Notes: generated by a model from the sequence alone, not told the origin. A stretch of 59,227 bases of DNA from an uncultured Mollicutes bacterium (GCA_900551955.1 UWSE01000002.1:1-59227), one strand, 5' to 3'. Positions 1-8,164 are shown, counted from the first letter of the stretch. Made by a program: numbers and translations.

Positions 1-51
1 TTGCTTAATAGTTAGTCGATCTTGTAATGTCATTTTATTGTTTTTTCTCAT
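1..51 (-). CDS. Transposase N-terminus, IS30-like (partial)
   Basis: Seventeen codons are visible, MRKNNKMTLQDRLTIKQ, starting with ATG 8 bases after a GGAGG ribosome binding site. The pattern of a basic start followed by a T-L-x-x-R-x-x-I segment fits the helix-turn-helix entry of IS30-family transposases. The catalytic DDE domain lies outside the window. The same 17 residues begin the gene at the other end of the window, so at least two copies of this element exist in the genome. Confidence 0.65.
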   Translation of the reverse strand, partial: MRKNNKMTLQDRLTIKQ

Positions 52-109
52 TTTTCCTCCAAAAATATTTTACCATTACAGGGTGGCAACTTTCATTTTA
101 CAATCTACA
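1..109 (-). mobile_element. Left end of an IS30-like insertion sequence (truncated by window edge)
   Basis: This 109-bp stretch is the reverse complement of 59119-59227 with a single mismatch (position 78 against 59150), and the similarity stops abruptly at position 109. The outer tip reads TGTAGATTGTAAAATG on the minus strand, which resembles the TGTAGATT tip I recall for IS30 itself. It is followed by a GGAGG ribosome binding site and the start of a transposase reading off the window. Only the left terminal region is present, so total length, right repeat and target duplication cannot be seen. The IS30 assignment rests on the terminal sequence and 17 transposase residues. Confidence 0.75.
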
Positions 110-123
110 ATTCAATAGTTATT

Positions 124-152
124 TTGACACAAACCAAAAAAGGTGCTATAAT
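124..152 (+). promoter_or_regulatory. Promoter P1 of the intergenic small RNA
   Basis: TTGACA (124-129), a 17-base spacer and TATAAT (147-152) preceded by TG at -15/-14 form an almost perfect sigma-A promoter on the plus strand. No plus-strand gene follows, only the structured RNA region ending in a terminator at 347. An inverted repeat AAAGGT-N8-ACCTTT (139-158) straddles the -10 and could be an operator. Expected start of transcription is near 159. Confidence 0.75.
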
Positions 153-173
153 ACCTTTGTTAAGTAGTCATAC

Positions 174-202
174 TTGACACATACTTTTCGTATGTATATT
201 AT
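174..202 (+). promoter_or_regulatory. Promoter P2 of the intergenic small RNA, with dyad in the spacer
   Basis: A second TTGACA (174-179) is followed after 17 bases by TATTAT (197-202), predicting a start near 209, exactly where the closing stem of the RNA begins (211). The spacer contains the inverted repeat ACATAC-N5-GTATGT (179-195), a plausible operator for a dimeric repressor. The same repeat would form a hairpin in the longer P1 transcript. Confidence 0.5.
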
Positions 203-208
203 CCATAT

Positions 209-347
209 TAGTCTAGGATTGATTAATATGAAGACCTCCGTTCTTCACTTTAGTGCGCAATCCTTCCCAGCGCAATAATAAACCGAATTAGTAGATCCTA
301 GACATAAATAAATATAAACAAAAGGTTTGCAATCGCAAACCTTTTTT
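209..347 (+). ncRNA. Candidate small regulatory RNA with C-rich (anti-Shine-Dalgarno) hairpin loops
   Basis: The region between the IS end and priA is non-coding but structured. GTCTAGGAT (211-219) pairs perfectly with ATCCTAGAC (295-303), enclosing two hairpins: GAAGA/TCTTC (230-234/242-246) with loop CCTCCGT, and GCGC/GCGC (255-258/270-273) with loop AATCCTTCCCA. Both loops carry pyrimidine runs able to pair with GGAGG-type ribosome binding sites, as known for UCCC-loop sRNAs of Staphylococcus and Listeria. A strong intrinsic terminator follows at 320-347, and two sigma-A promoters precede it on the same strand. I found no match to 6S, SRP, tmRNA or RNase P signatures. Expression and function are inferred. 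Confidence 0.55.
320..347. terminator. Bidirectional intrinsic terminator
   Basis: AAAAGGTTTGC (320-330), loop AATC and GCAAACCTTTT (335-345) form an 11-bp stem followed by a T run on the plus strand. It ends the small RNA. Read on the minus strand it begins directly after the priA stop codon (346-348), so it can also end the tig-to-priA operon. Confidence 0.85.
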
Positions 348-2004
348 AATAATATATTTTTCTAACATCTATTTTAGCTTCAACAATTAGTTGTCTTAGT
401 AGTTTGTCATTTTCTGTTTGGACTAATAATTGTTGATAATATTTATTTTTATGCTTATAAATATATTCTTTATAATAGACATTAATCTTATGTTTATTTA
501 AATATTTAATAATTTTATGATAACTATATTTACACCCTTGATGAGTTTTATCATATACATATAAAATAAATAAATTAGGTAATTTGTTTTTATTTTGCGT
601 AAGTAACATAGTTTTAATATATTTTGCACTACTAATATAGTTTACTTCCTCTACCACTTTGTGTGGCGGATAAGATAGAATGTTAATTATTTGTTTACTA
701 TAGGAAGATAAATAATTATATGTGCGCATATTGTCTAAGCTATTAAAGATATTATTTATTCTTAGTGTTGGATCTAACATATAAGTTAATGTCAAATCAA
801 AGTTAATTATTGGTAGTAAGATATTATCTGTTACAAATACAGCTCCTTGTTTTTGTAACTCATCAATATCTCTAATGACTTTATATTCAAGTTGAAATCT
901 AGAAATGAATTCTTGCATTTCATCTTCTACTTTTTGTAAATAGCATTCACAACCTTCAGGGCATACTCCAGGCGTTGTTGATACGTATTTACATTGTGGA
1001 CACATATAGACTTGTTGATGATTAGTTGGATGATAAATACAAATGTTTCCAACTTTCAATGCTTCTTTGATGATATTAATCAGCTGTGGATCATTTAGTT
1101 GTAGTTGATTAACTACAACTTGGACATTACGTTGATTATATAAATTATTAATTAAAGGATAGTTATCAATACTATTTACTTCTAATCGACTTTTATCTAA
1201 TAATTCTTTAATATTAATATAAGGATTATCATCACGATTGTAATTTTTATCACTAGCATTTATCATCGTGATAACTGGCAATTGATTAAATGGTAAAAAT
1301 AAAGCTCGGTAAGTTCCTACTATTAGATTTATCTGATTATCTTTTACTAACTTGTAAATTAAACTATATGTGTTGATGTTATCTTTTTCCTTTATTGTCG
1401 CAAAAGTTGTATCTTTATCAATTAATTGCTTAGTAACTTGACTAACAACATCATCGTTAGGACATAAAATAATTTCTGGACGGTAATTAGTTTTTAAAAC
1501 TTTTCCGTAATAGATGTGATTAGATTTTATTCGTGTTACTACTTGTCCATTATTTCTTCCATCTTTTAACTTATTTTCATCTAATTTATATTTTTTAATA
1601 TTAGTTTTATTTAAAACTATGTGATCTGTATCAGTTATTAATACTTCTTGCTCTATTATTTTCTGATTAACTAATGCTTTAAATAATGTTGGATTAATAA
1701 ATAAATTAACCAATTCAAATAAAGATGTAATGGTATTTGTTGATAAATGTTTTAATAAGAATTGCTGGTACTTATTCAAACTACGATTGACTAAAATTGA
1801 TTCAATTGGTTTAATCTTAATCGATTTAGCTTCTGGTTGATTATTATGAATATCTAAAACAAAAGCTAAATATTTACGATTATTATAATCTACTACAACC
1901 AATGAAGAAAAAGTTAGTTGTGAAGCTTGTTCACTACTAACTTGATAAGTCCATATTTTATTATTACCTTCAAATTTATGCAATATTATAACATCAACAA
2001 ACAC
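346..2004 (-). CDS. priA: Degenerate primosomal protein N' (PriA-like, helicase-dead)
   Basis: The protein has 552 residues against roughly 730-800 for typical PriA. An N-terminal 3'-DNA-binding-like beta domain (about 1-60), a helicase-like core, a cysteine cluster (335-354, CPQC then CPEGCEC) and a PriA-like C-terminus (ending near VEAKIDVRKIYY) are recognisable. The core keeps the motif Ia-like segment VGTYRALFLPF (229-239), yet the Walker A motif is missing and the DEEH box is replaced by NASDK (249-253). It should therefore not hydrolyse ATP and may act only as a fork-binding or replisome-loading scaffold (inference). The start is GTG after TAGGAG, 7 bases beyond trhP2. It is the last gene of the operon, and a terminator touches its stop. 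Confidence 0.75.
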   Translation of the reverse strand: MFVDVIILHKFEGNNKIWTYQVSSEQASQLTFSSLVVVDYNNRKYLAFVLDIHNNQPEAKSIKIKPIESILVNRSLNKYQQFLLKHLSTNTITSLFELVNLFINPTLFKALVNQKIIEQEVLITDTDHIVLNKTNIKKYKLDENKLKDGRNNGQVVTRIKSNHIYYGKVLKTNYRPEIILCPNDDVVSQVTKQLIDKDTTFATIKEKDNINTYSLIYKLVKDNQINLIVGTYRALFLPFNQLPVITMINASDKNYNRDDNPYINIKELLDKSRLEVNSIDNYPLINNLYNQRNVQVVVNQLQLNDPQLINIIKEALKVGNICIYHPTNHQQVYMCPQCKYVSTTPGVCPEGCECYLQKVEDEMQEFISRFQLEYKVIRDIDELQKQGAVFVTDNILLPIINFDLTLTYMLDPTLRINNIFNSLDNMRTYNYLSSYSKQIINILSYPPHKVVEEVNYISSAKYIKTMLLTQNKNKLPNLFILYVYDKTHQGCKYSYHKIIKYLNKHKINVYYKEYIYKHKNKYYQQLLVQTENDKLLRQLIVEAKIDVRKIYY

Positions 2005-2011
2005 ATAACTC

Positions 2012-3226
2012 CTATTTTATTTTTCTAATCATACTATAATTAGGAATTGATACCTCATAAGGAATATATACTTCCATTAAAGGGTGATTAGCTCGATCAA
2101 TTAATTCACCATCTTTGTTATACATTTGATCGATACTAAAAGTAATATTGTCACTATTAGGTGTTAATATTTCAATATTATCACCTTTACAGAAACAATT
2201 ACGTTGTTCTACTTTGATATATCCATTTTGATAATTAACAACCATACCGACAAAATCGATATTACTAGCTGGCTTATATTGTTCGTTATAGATTTGATCT
2301 TCTATTCCTAAATCACCTATAAAGGCACCGATATAAGTTTCTCGACTCGCTGCTTTTTCTAATTCATAAAGCCACTCATCTTTAACTTTAAAATTATCTG
2401 GATCTTGATAGTAACTATCAATCGCTTGACGATACACTTTTGTCACAGTAGCTACATAATGATAAGTTTTCATGCGCCCTTCTACTTTTAAACTATCTAC
2501 ACCTAATTCTAAAATTTGGGGTAGATAGTTTAAAGTATCCATATCTTTGGCCGACATATTAAACGCCGTTTCTTCTTCACTTAAACTAACAGGGATGATT
2601 TGATCATTATCTTTTTTCATTAATTGATAATCCCAACGACAAGATTGACAACATCCACCACGGTTAGAATCACGACTAGTCATGTGATTAGATAATGTGC
2701 AACGTCCTGAATAACTAGAACATACAGCTCCGTGAATAAAGATCTCTATTTCACAATCAGTATGATCTACAATATCTTTGATTTCATCAAAAGATAATTC
2801 ACGAGCAAGGACTACACGGCTTGCCCCTAATGATTGATAATAATTAACAGCTTGGTAATTAGTAATACTATGTTGTGTAGAAATATGAATTTCTAATTCT
2901 GGGGCATATTGTTTACATATATGAATATAACCAGGATCAGAAACGATAATTCCTGTTACTCCACATGCTTGTAAGTGGACAACAAATTCTTTAAAACCTT
3001 CAAAGTTTTCTTCATGGGCAAAAATATTTGTTGTTACATAAACTTTAACACCATATGCTTTGGCAATTTGACAGCCCTCTTTGATATCTTCATAACTGAA
3101 GTTATCTGAATTAGAACGAAGTCCAAATTCATAACCACCCAAAAAGACTGCATCAGCTCCATAGATGCAGGCTATTTTTAATTTCTCAAGATTTCCAGCC
3201 GGGATTAATAATTCTGGTTTATTCAT
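2012..3226 (-). CDS. trhP2: tRNA 5-hydroxyuridine synthesis protein TrhP2 (U32 peptidase-like, YrrO)
   Basis: U32-family protein of 404 residues. The family signature EIFIHGAVC lies at about 161-169, and cysteines at 169, 176, 192, 193 and 196 match the iron-sulfur-binding cluster of the RlhA/TrhP branch. In Bacillus the YrrN and YrrO proteins are needed for hydroxylation of wobble uridine 34, which TrmR then methylates to 5-methoxyuridine. Here trhP2 follows trhP1 and trmR in the same order as yrrMNO. I chose the ATG at 3226 (MNKPELLIPAGN), 8 bases after the trhP1 stop and preceded by AGGAAGA, over the longer frame opening at 3298, which would overlap trhP1. Confidence 0.85.
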   Translation of the reverse strand: MNKPELLIPAGNLEKLKIACIYGADAVFLGGYEFGLRSNSDNFSYEDIKEGCQIAKAYGVKVYVTTNIFAHEENFEGFKEFVVHLQACGVTGIIVSDPGYIHICKQYAPELEIHISTQHSITNYQAVNYYQSLGASRVVLARELSFDEIKDIVDHTDCEIEIFIHGAVCSSYSGRCTLSNHMTSRDSNRGGCCQSCRWDYQLMKKDNDQIIPVSLSEEETAFNMSAKDMDTLNYLPQILELGVDSLKVEGRMKTYHYVATVTKVYRQAIDSYYQDPDNFKVKDEWLYELEKAASRETYIGAFIGDLGIEDQIYNEQYKPASNIDFVGMVVNYQNGYIKVEQRNCFCKGDNIEILTPNSDNITFSIDQMYNKDGELIDRANHPLMEVYIPYEVSIPNYSMIRKIK

Positions 3227-3233
3227 ACTCTTC

Positions 3234-4136
3234 CTAATACACAGTTCGTTTATATAAAAATCCAGTTTGGAATTTTTTATAAGGGCAAATTGCTTCAACT
3301 TTTTCTAGATAAGTTTTAGCAATTTGTTGATATTGACTTGAATCATTAATTAACAATTCATATGCTTCAACATATAAACTTAAGATTTGTTTAAAATCAC
3401 TATTTTTATATAAGAAACTATCTAATTTAACATATTCTAGATTAAGGTCTGCTAAATCATGTAACTTATGAATCGTACATAAATCACTACTTGCTAAAAT
3501 ATGAGTCCCTTGTTCATTTTCGACGATTGGATAATGAACATCTCGTTCACTATCATATAAGTAAAATTCTTCATTCAAATCAAAACTTTGTTGTTGATAA
3601 TTTTGGTAGTTAGAAATAAGCGGACGCAATGATTGATACATATAAATGTGTCCATGTCCACTCATACTAACTAATCCTTGTTTATGATCACAAATAGCTT
3701 TTATTTCTTTTAAATTAATTTCTTTAGCAACTTCAATTCCACTGATCCCTAACCAGTCTGATAGTTGCGAAAAATAATGATTAGTAATCGTAGTTTCAGT
3801 ATTATAGATTACTTTTAATTTTAAATTATGTTCTTTAATAATGTTCAATATTCCTAAATCAGCAACATAAATATATTCAATCCCAATATTGTCTAAATCG
3901 ATTAGATATTGTTCAAGTTGAGGTAATTGGTGATTATGAAACAGTTTATTGATATTAACAATAACGGGTTTATTTGTAGTTTCTTGCAATTTGTTGATAT
4001 CATCTACACTAAAATCGCCATTAGCACGAAGTGCAAATTGATTATTGGCAACAATTAATGCACCAATTGCATCAGTCTTAAGACAATAATCAATTAAATC
4101 ATGATCAGGACTGACTACTACACTATATTTCCACAT
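3234..4136 (-). CDS. trhP1: tRNA 5-hydroxyuridine synthesis protein TrhP1 (U32 peptidase-like, YrrN)
   Basis: 300-residue U32-type protein, shorter than its neighbour TrhP2. In the place of the IHG-A-x-C signature it has MSGHGHIYMYQS and lacks the cysteine cluster, as expected for a non-catalytic or partner subunit of the pair (inference). It lies between trmR (14-base overlap, start ATG after GGAGCAAG) and trhP2, matching the Bacillus yrrM-yrrN-yrrO order, so a role in forming 5-hydroxyuridine at position 34 of tRNAs is likely. Confidence 0.8.
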   Translation of the reverse strand: MWKYSVVVSPDHDLIDYCLKTDAIGALIVANNQFALRANGDFSVDDINKLQETTNKPVIVNINKLFHNHQLPQLEQYLIDLDNIGIEYIYVADLGILNIIKEHNLKLKVIYNTETTITNHYFSQLSDWLGISGIEVAKEINLKEIKAICDHKQGLVSMSGHGHIYMYQSLRPLISNYQNYQQQSFDLNEEFYLYDSERDVHYPIVENEQGTHILASSDLCTIHKLHDLADLNLEYVKLDSFLYKNSDFKQILSLYVEAYELLINDSSQYQQIAKTYLEKVEAICPYKKFQTGFLYKRTVY

Positions 4137-4722
4137 CTTGCTCCTTTATCATTATTCCTAAACCATCTCCTTCTTCTAATAAGATGAACTTATAACCTGG
4201 TTGGTTATTAGCAAAGTCAATAAAGTTACGTAACTTTCTTGTCAGTTGTCGCATATTACGACTTTCAATTGCTTCTGGTTGTTTAAAAGTTAATCCATGA
4301 AATAGAAGGTTATCTACAACAATAATTCCCCCAACATTTAAATGGTGTTGATACTTATTAAAAAAGTTAATGTTTTGTGCTTTAGCTGCATCAAAATAGA
4401 TCATATCAAATTTACCTAATTTGGTATCATCGAATAATAAGGCATCATTACAAAACAACTGGATATTAACATCTAATGGATCAATAAATCCTTTAGCTAA
4501 ATTGTAACGGTATTCATCACGTTCAATACTTACTACTTCAGCTCCACTAATATCATGCATCAATAACGCTGAATAACCAATGGCAGTCCCGATTTCTAAA
4601 ATTCGGCTTGGTTGATAGTGATCAACTAGCTCAATTAGTATTTTAGCTCCGCTATCTTCAATGATCGGAATATCATTATTACGAGCAAATTCATGCATCT
4701 TTTCCAGTTGTTGTTGTATCAT
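4123..4722 (-). CDS. trmR: tRNA 5-hydroxyuridine methyltransferase TrmR (O-methyltransferase, YrrM)
   Basis: A 199-residue class I O-methyltransferase. SAM-binding motif I ILEIGTAIGYSA is at 41-52, the FDMIYFDAAKAQ segment near 105-116 and GGIIVVDNLLFHG at 131-143. These are the hallmarks of the family containing YrrM/TrmR, which converts ho5U34 to mo5U34 in tRNA. Clustering with two U32 proteins supports this over a catechol-type methyltransferase. The start at 4722 (MIQQQLEKM, with AAAGG upstream) is preferred to the in-frame ATG at 4773, which would lengthen the overlap with engB. Coding ends inside the first codons of trhP1. Confidence 0.85.
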   Translation of the reverse strand: MIQQQLEKMHEFARNNDIPIIEDSGAKILIELVDHYQPSRILEIGTAIGYSALLMHDISGAEVVSIERDEYRYNLAKGFIDPLDVNIQLFCNDALLFDDTKLGKFDMIYFDAAKAQNINFFNKYQHHLNVGGIIVVDNLLFHGLTFKQPEAIESRNMRQLTRKLRNFIDFANNQPGYKFILLEEGDGLGIMIKEQDVEI

Positions 4723-4747
4723 TTTAACCTTTCTAAAAAAAATAAAA

Positions 4748-5338
4748 TTAGTCATTACTAATTTTATTTTCAATATATTGACTAATTGTGTTGATTGTTT
4801 GTGGTTGTTGATTAGTATAAAAATAAACTAAATCTTGATTAACATTTAACATTGAAAGAATTTTTTGTTTATGTTTATTAAGTTTAGTTTTGGCAATTTT
4901 ATCTAACTTAGTACAAACAATAATATAATCTAGTCCTAATTGTTGAATATACTCTAACATCGCTAAATCATCGCTCGTTGGTCCAACTTTAAAATCAATT
5001 AGTTGGATCACTAATTTAATTTTCTCATCAGTTCTTAAAAATGTATCAATCATATCTAAGAATTGATTACGCATCGTAAAACTAACCTTAGCATAACCAT
5101 ATCCAGGCACATCAACAAGTGTTAATTGGTCATTTATATAGTATTGATTAAGGGTACGTGTTTTCCCGGGCGTTTGGGAAATATAGGCTAGCTTTTTACG
5201 ATTCGTTAAACAATTAATGAAACTACTTTTACCGACATTACTTCTACCTAACAATACAATATCAGATCCTTCATGGGGATCTAGTTTCTTATAATCTACA
5301 TAACTACCAATATATTTTGCATTGTTTACATCTAACAT
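4748..5338 (-). CDS. engB: Ribosome biogenesis GTPase EngB (YsxC/YihA)
   Basis: A 196-residue TRAFAC GTPase of normal length. G1 is GRSNVGKSS (31-39), G2 lies around the threonine of GKTRT (59-62), G3 DVPGYGYA (76-83) and G4 TKLDK (143-147). EngB acts in late assembly of the 50S subunit in the cytoplasm. The order tig-clpX-engB follows the common Firmicutes arrangement (with lon absent). It overlaps the end of clpX by 7 bases, so translation is probably coupled. Confidence 0.93.
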   Translation of the reverse strand: MLDVNNAKYIGSYVDYKKLDPHEGSDIVLLGRSNVGKSSFINCLTNRKKLAYISQTPGKTRTLNQYYINDQLTLVDVPGYGYAKVSFTMRNQFLDMIDTFLRTDEKIKLVIQLIDFKVGPTSDDLAMLEYIQQLGLDYIIVCTKLDKIAKTKLNKHKQKILSMLNVNQDLVYFYTNQQPQTINTISQYIENKISND

Positions 5339-6561
5339 GATTTCTTCTTCGCTTTTGGTTTATGGTTAACAATAGGTTTTTTATTATTTTCAATGACATC
5401 TTTATCAATTACAATAGATGTCACACTTTTATCACCTGGCACCTCAAACATTAAATCATTCATCGTTTTTTCTAAGATTGAACTTAAACCACGTGCTCCA
5501 ACATTACGTTCTATTGTTTTGTGGGCCATTGCTTTTAGCGCTTGCGGCTCAAATTTTAATTCGACATTATCCATCGCAAACAATTTTTCATATTGTTTGA
5601 CAATCGCATTCTTCGGTTTAGTTAAGATATGTAGCATATCTTTTTCATTAAGCGGCACTAATGGGGCAATGTTGTTTATACGTCCCATAAACTCCGGAAT
5701 CAATCCGTAGTTAATTAAATCATCACTAGTAATATTTTCATATAACTCTTTTTGACTTAAAGTTTTAGTATCACTCTTCATGTCAAACCCAACATCTTGT
5801 TTAGTGAAACGTTTTTTAACAATTGTCTCAATGTTAGGGAATGCTCCACCAACAATAAATAAGATATTAGAAGTGTCGACTTTAACCATTTCTTGGTTAG
5901 GGTTTTTTCTCCCTAATCCTAATGGTACACTAGCTTCAGTACCTTCGATTAATTTAAGTAGTGCTTGTTGCACTCCTTCACCACTAACATCACGAGTGAT
6001 AGATAACCCATTACTACGTTTGGCAATTTTATCAATCTCATCAATATAAACAATTCCTCGTTCAGCTTGACGGATATCACCATTAGCATTTTCAATTAAA
6101 CGGGTAATTACTGTTTCGACATCATCACCGACATAACCCGCTTCTGTTAAACTAGTAGCATCAGCTATTGCAAATGGAACATGTAAAATACGAGCTAATG
6201 TTTTTGCCAGTAATGTTTTCCCCACTCCTGTTGGTCCTACTAACATAACATTATTTTTACTTAATTCAACTCCATCTTTACTATCATCCATTAAACGTTT
6301 ATAATGATTATAAACAGCAATAGATAATACTTTTTTGGCTTGATCTTGTCCAATTACATATTCATCTAACAGTTTTTTAATTTTTTTGGGAGTAAAGTTA
6401 TGAATGTCTAAATTAACGAGTTGTTGATTGCGTTTTTCTAACTCAATAGCAGCATGTTCAACACAAGTTTCACAAATACAAGCTTTACCGCTACCAATAA
6501 CTAGAACTTCAACTTCATCTTCATAACGTCCACAAAATGAACAATATCTTTGTCCAACCAT
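5332..6561 (-). CDS. clpX: ATP-dependent Clp protease ATP-binding subunit ClpX
   Basis: 409 residues, full length. The N-terminal zinc domain has C7, C10, C30 and C33; Walker A is GPTGVGKT (109-116), the pore loop GYVGDD (142-147) and Walker B VYIDEID (171-177). ClpX unfolds substrates and feeds them to ClpP, whose gene is not in this window. The VGF tripeptide before MKSD is likely the ClpP-docking loop. The start ATG overlaps the tig stop as TAATG, with GGAG upstream, so the two are translationally coupled. Confidence 0.96.
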   Translation of the reverse strand: MVGQRYCSFCGRYEDEVEVLVIGSGKACICETCVEHAAIELEKRNQQLVNLDIHNFTPKKIKKLLDEYVIGQDQAKKVLSIAVYNHYKRLMDDSKDGVELSKNNVMLVGPTGVGKTLLAKTLARILHVPFAIADATSLTEAGYVGDDVETVITRLIENANGDIRQAERGIVYIDEIDKIAKRSNGLSITRDVSGEGVQQALLKLIEGTEASVPLGLGRKNPNQEMVKVDTSNILFIVGGAFPNIETIVKKRFTKQDVGFDMKSDTKTLSQKELYENITSDDLINYGLIPEFMGRINNIAPLVPLNEKDMLHILTKPKNAIVKQYEKLFAMDNVELKFEPQALKAMAHKTIERNVGARGLSSILEKTMNDLMFEVPGDKSVTSIVIDKDVIENNKKPIVNHKPKAKKKSC

Positions 6562-7850
6562 TATTCTCCTAAGATTAATTTAATAGTTTTATCAACAGCT
6601 AATTCATCTTTGATTTGAGCTTCAATATTTAATTTTTCAATTTGTTCTTTAATATCTTTTTGTGTAGTTTTTTGTGCTTCTGCTAATTGTTTGATATACT
6701 CTTTGTATTCTTCAGCAGTTGTTTTAATTTTTTCTTGTGCCATGATTGCATTAATAATCATAGAGTTACGAACACGTTCTCTAGCTTCTTTTCTAATTTC
6801 ATCTTCAAAGGCTTCTTTTGTAGTATTTGTAAGTTGTAAGAATAAATCTAAACTCATTCCTTGTTGTGCTAAGTTAGCTTCAATTTGTTTAACTTGTGCT
6901 TTTAATTGACTTTCTACTGCAGCTTCAGGAATAGTTACTTTATTATCTTTTGCAATTTTTTCAAATACTTTATTAGAATATTCTATATTAATTTCTTTTA
7001 ATTTTTCATCTTTTAATTGTTGCTCAACAGCTTCTTCTAGTGCTTCTTTTGTTTCAACATCGAATTGACGAATTTCTTTTACAATATCATCTGTTAATTT
7101 AGGAACTTTTTTAGTTTTAACTTCATGGACCGTTGTTTTAAATAATGCATCTTTTCCTGCCAAACTTGGTTCACCATAGTTTTCTGGGAAAGTTACTTTA
7201 ACATCAACAACATCACCTTCTTGAGATCCAATTAACTGTTCTTCAAATCCAGGAATAAATGCTCCGCTTCCTAATTCTAAAGGATAGTTATCTCCTTTTC
7301 CACCAGCGAATTCTTCACCGTCAACTGATCCAACAAAGTCAATAACAACAGTATCACCATTTTCAGCTTTACCTTCTTTAATCTCCATGATTGCTTTATC
7401 TGCTAACAAACCATCAATTGCTTCTTTGACTGCTTTTTTAGTCACTTTAGCTTCTGGTTTTTTGATTGCTTCGTGCGCTTCTTTATAACCTTCTAATTCT
7501 AAAACTGGCATAATTGCAACACTACCAGTAACACTGAACCCTTTTTCTTTATTTGCTTGTAATTTATCCCAATCAATTTCAAATTGACCAATTACATCTA
7601 AATTATTTTTAGTAACAATTTCAGTTAAACCTTGATTAATAGCTTGATCTACAGAATCTGGAATAACTACATCATACCCATATTTTTTCATAAAGAAAGA
7701 TCTAGGCATTTTCCCTTTTCTAAAACCATCCATTTCAACAGTTTTAATTTTTTCATCAACTAATTTATCTAACAATTCTAAATATTCCTTAGCATCCATT
7801 TTAATGCTAAAAGTTGCTGTATCTTTATTAGTTTTTACACTTGTTTTCAT
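6561..7850 (-). CDS. tig: Trigger factor (ribosome-associated chaperone, peptidyl-prolyl isomerase)
   Basis: 429 residues with the three-domain layout of trigger factor: an N-terminal ribosome-binding domain with the signature GFRKGKMPR (42-50), an FKBP-type isomerase domain (about 160-245, containing GSGAFIPGFEEQLIG) and a helical C-terminal arm. It binds near the ribosomal exit tunnel and protects nascent chains. It is the first gene of the operon, with AAGGAG before the ATG and an extended -10 promoter about 30 bases upstream. Confidence 0.95.
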   Translation of the reverse strand: MKTSVKTNKDTATFSIKMDAKEYLELLDKLVDEKIKTVEMDGFRKGKMPRSFFMKKYGYDVVIPDSVDQAINQGLTEIVTKNNLDVIGQFEIDWDKLQANKEKGFSVTGSVAIMPVLELEGYKEAHEAIKKPEAKVTKKAVKEAIDGLLADKAIMEIKEGKAENGDTVVIDFVGSVDGEEFAGGKGDNYPLELGSGAFIPGFEEQLIGSQEGDVVDVKVTFPENYGEPSLAGKDALFKTTVHEVKTKKVPKLTDDIVKEIRQFDVETKEALEEAVEQQLKDEKLKEINIEYSNKVFEKIAKDNKVTIPEAAVESQLKAQVKQIEANLAQQGMSLDLFLQLTNTTKEAFEDEIRKEARERVRNSMIINAIMAQEKIKTTAEEYKEYIKQLAEAQKTTQKDIKEQIEKLNIEAQIKDELAVDKTIKLILGE

Positions 7851-7880
7851 CTTACTCCTTAAAAATAATAATATATATTA

Positions 7881-7910
7881 ATTATACCACAATTAATTTT
7901 ACTATTAACC
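7881..7910 (-). promoter_or_regulatory. Promoter of the tig operon
   Basis: Read on the minus strand, TGGTATAAT (the hexamer at 7881-7886 plus the upstream TG) is an extended -10. The -35 is weak (GTTAAT-like). The predicted start lies a few bases before the tig ribosome binding site. No CIRCE or CtsR-type repeat is visible. Confidence 0.65.
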
Positions 7911-8065
7911 ATTAAATTAATCAAAATATCATAATTTATGCTTTTTTGATAGGTAAAATAACTTTTATGCCAAACTTAAACATTTCTTGGTAATTATTTT
8001 AACAACAATTCACTATATTAGCACTATTATCATACCTATTTTCCCCTATCAACTAAAATATATGC

Positions 8066-8071
8066 TATAAT
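8066..8071 (+). promoter_or_regulatory. Promoter -10 of tRNA-His
   Basis: TGCTATAAT (8063-8071) is an extended -10 placed 16 bases before the tRNA, giving a start around 8078. No convincing -35 hexamer is seen at 17 bases, which fits an extended -10 promoter. Confidence 0.6.
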
Positions 8072-8087
8072 AATATTGTTTTTATAT

Positions 8088-8164
8088 GGCGTTTGTGGTG
8101 AAGTGGTTAACACTCCGGATTGTGGTTCCGGCATGCGCGGGTTCGATCCCCGTCAAACGCCCCA
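8088..8164 (+). tRNA. tRNA-His (GTG anticodon)
   Basis: A complete cloverleaf. The acceptor stem GCGTTTG (8089-8095) pairs with CAAACGC (8154-8160). The anticodon arm CCGGA-TTGTGGT-TCCGG gives anticodon GTG, and the T arm is GCGGG-TTCGATC-CCCGT. The extra G at 8088 opposite C73 (8161) is the G-1 identity element specific to tRNA-His. CCA is encoded at 8162-8164. It is one of the few plus-strand genes and a stand-alone transcription unit. Confidence 0.96.

Noticed and set aside
5163..5172. TTTCCCGGG, half of a Noc-binding site
   Set aside because: Only one half matches ATTTCCCGGGAAAT, and the bases encode the conserved TPGKT region of EngB.
5393..6049. Plus-strand open frames opposite clpX
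   Set aside because: They are antisense shadows of a conserved gene, without ribosome binding sites or recognisable domains. The same applies to the plus-strand frames opposite tig, murC, plsX, prkC, gshF and others.
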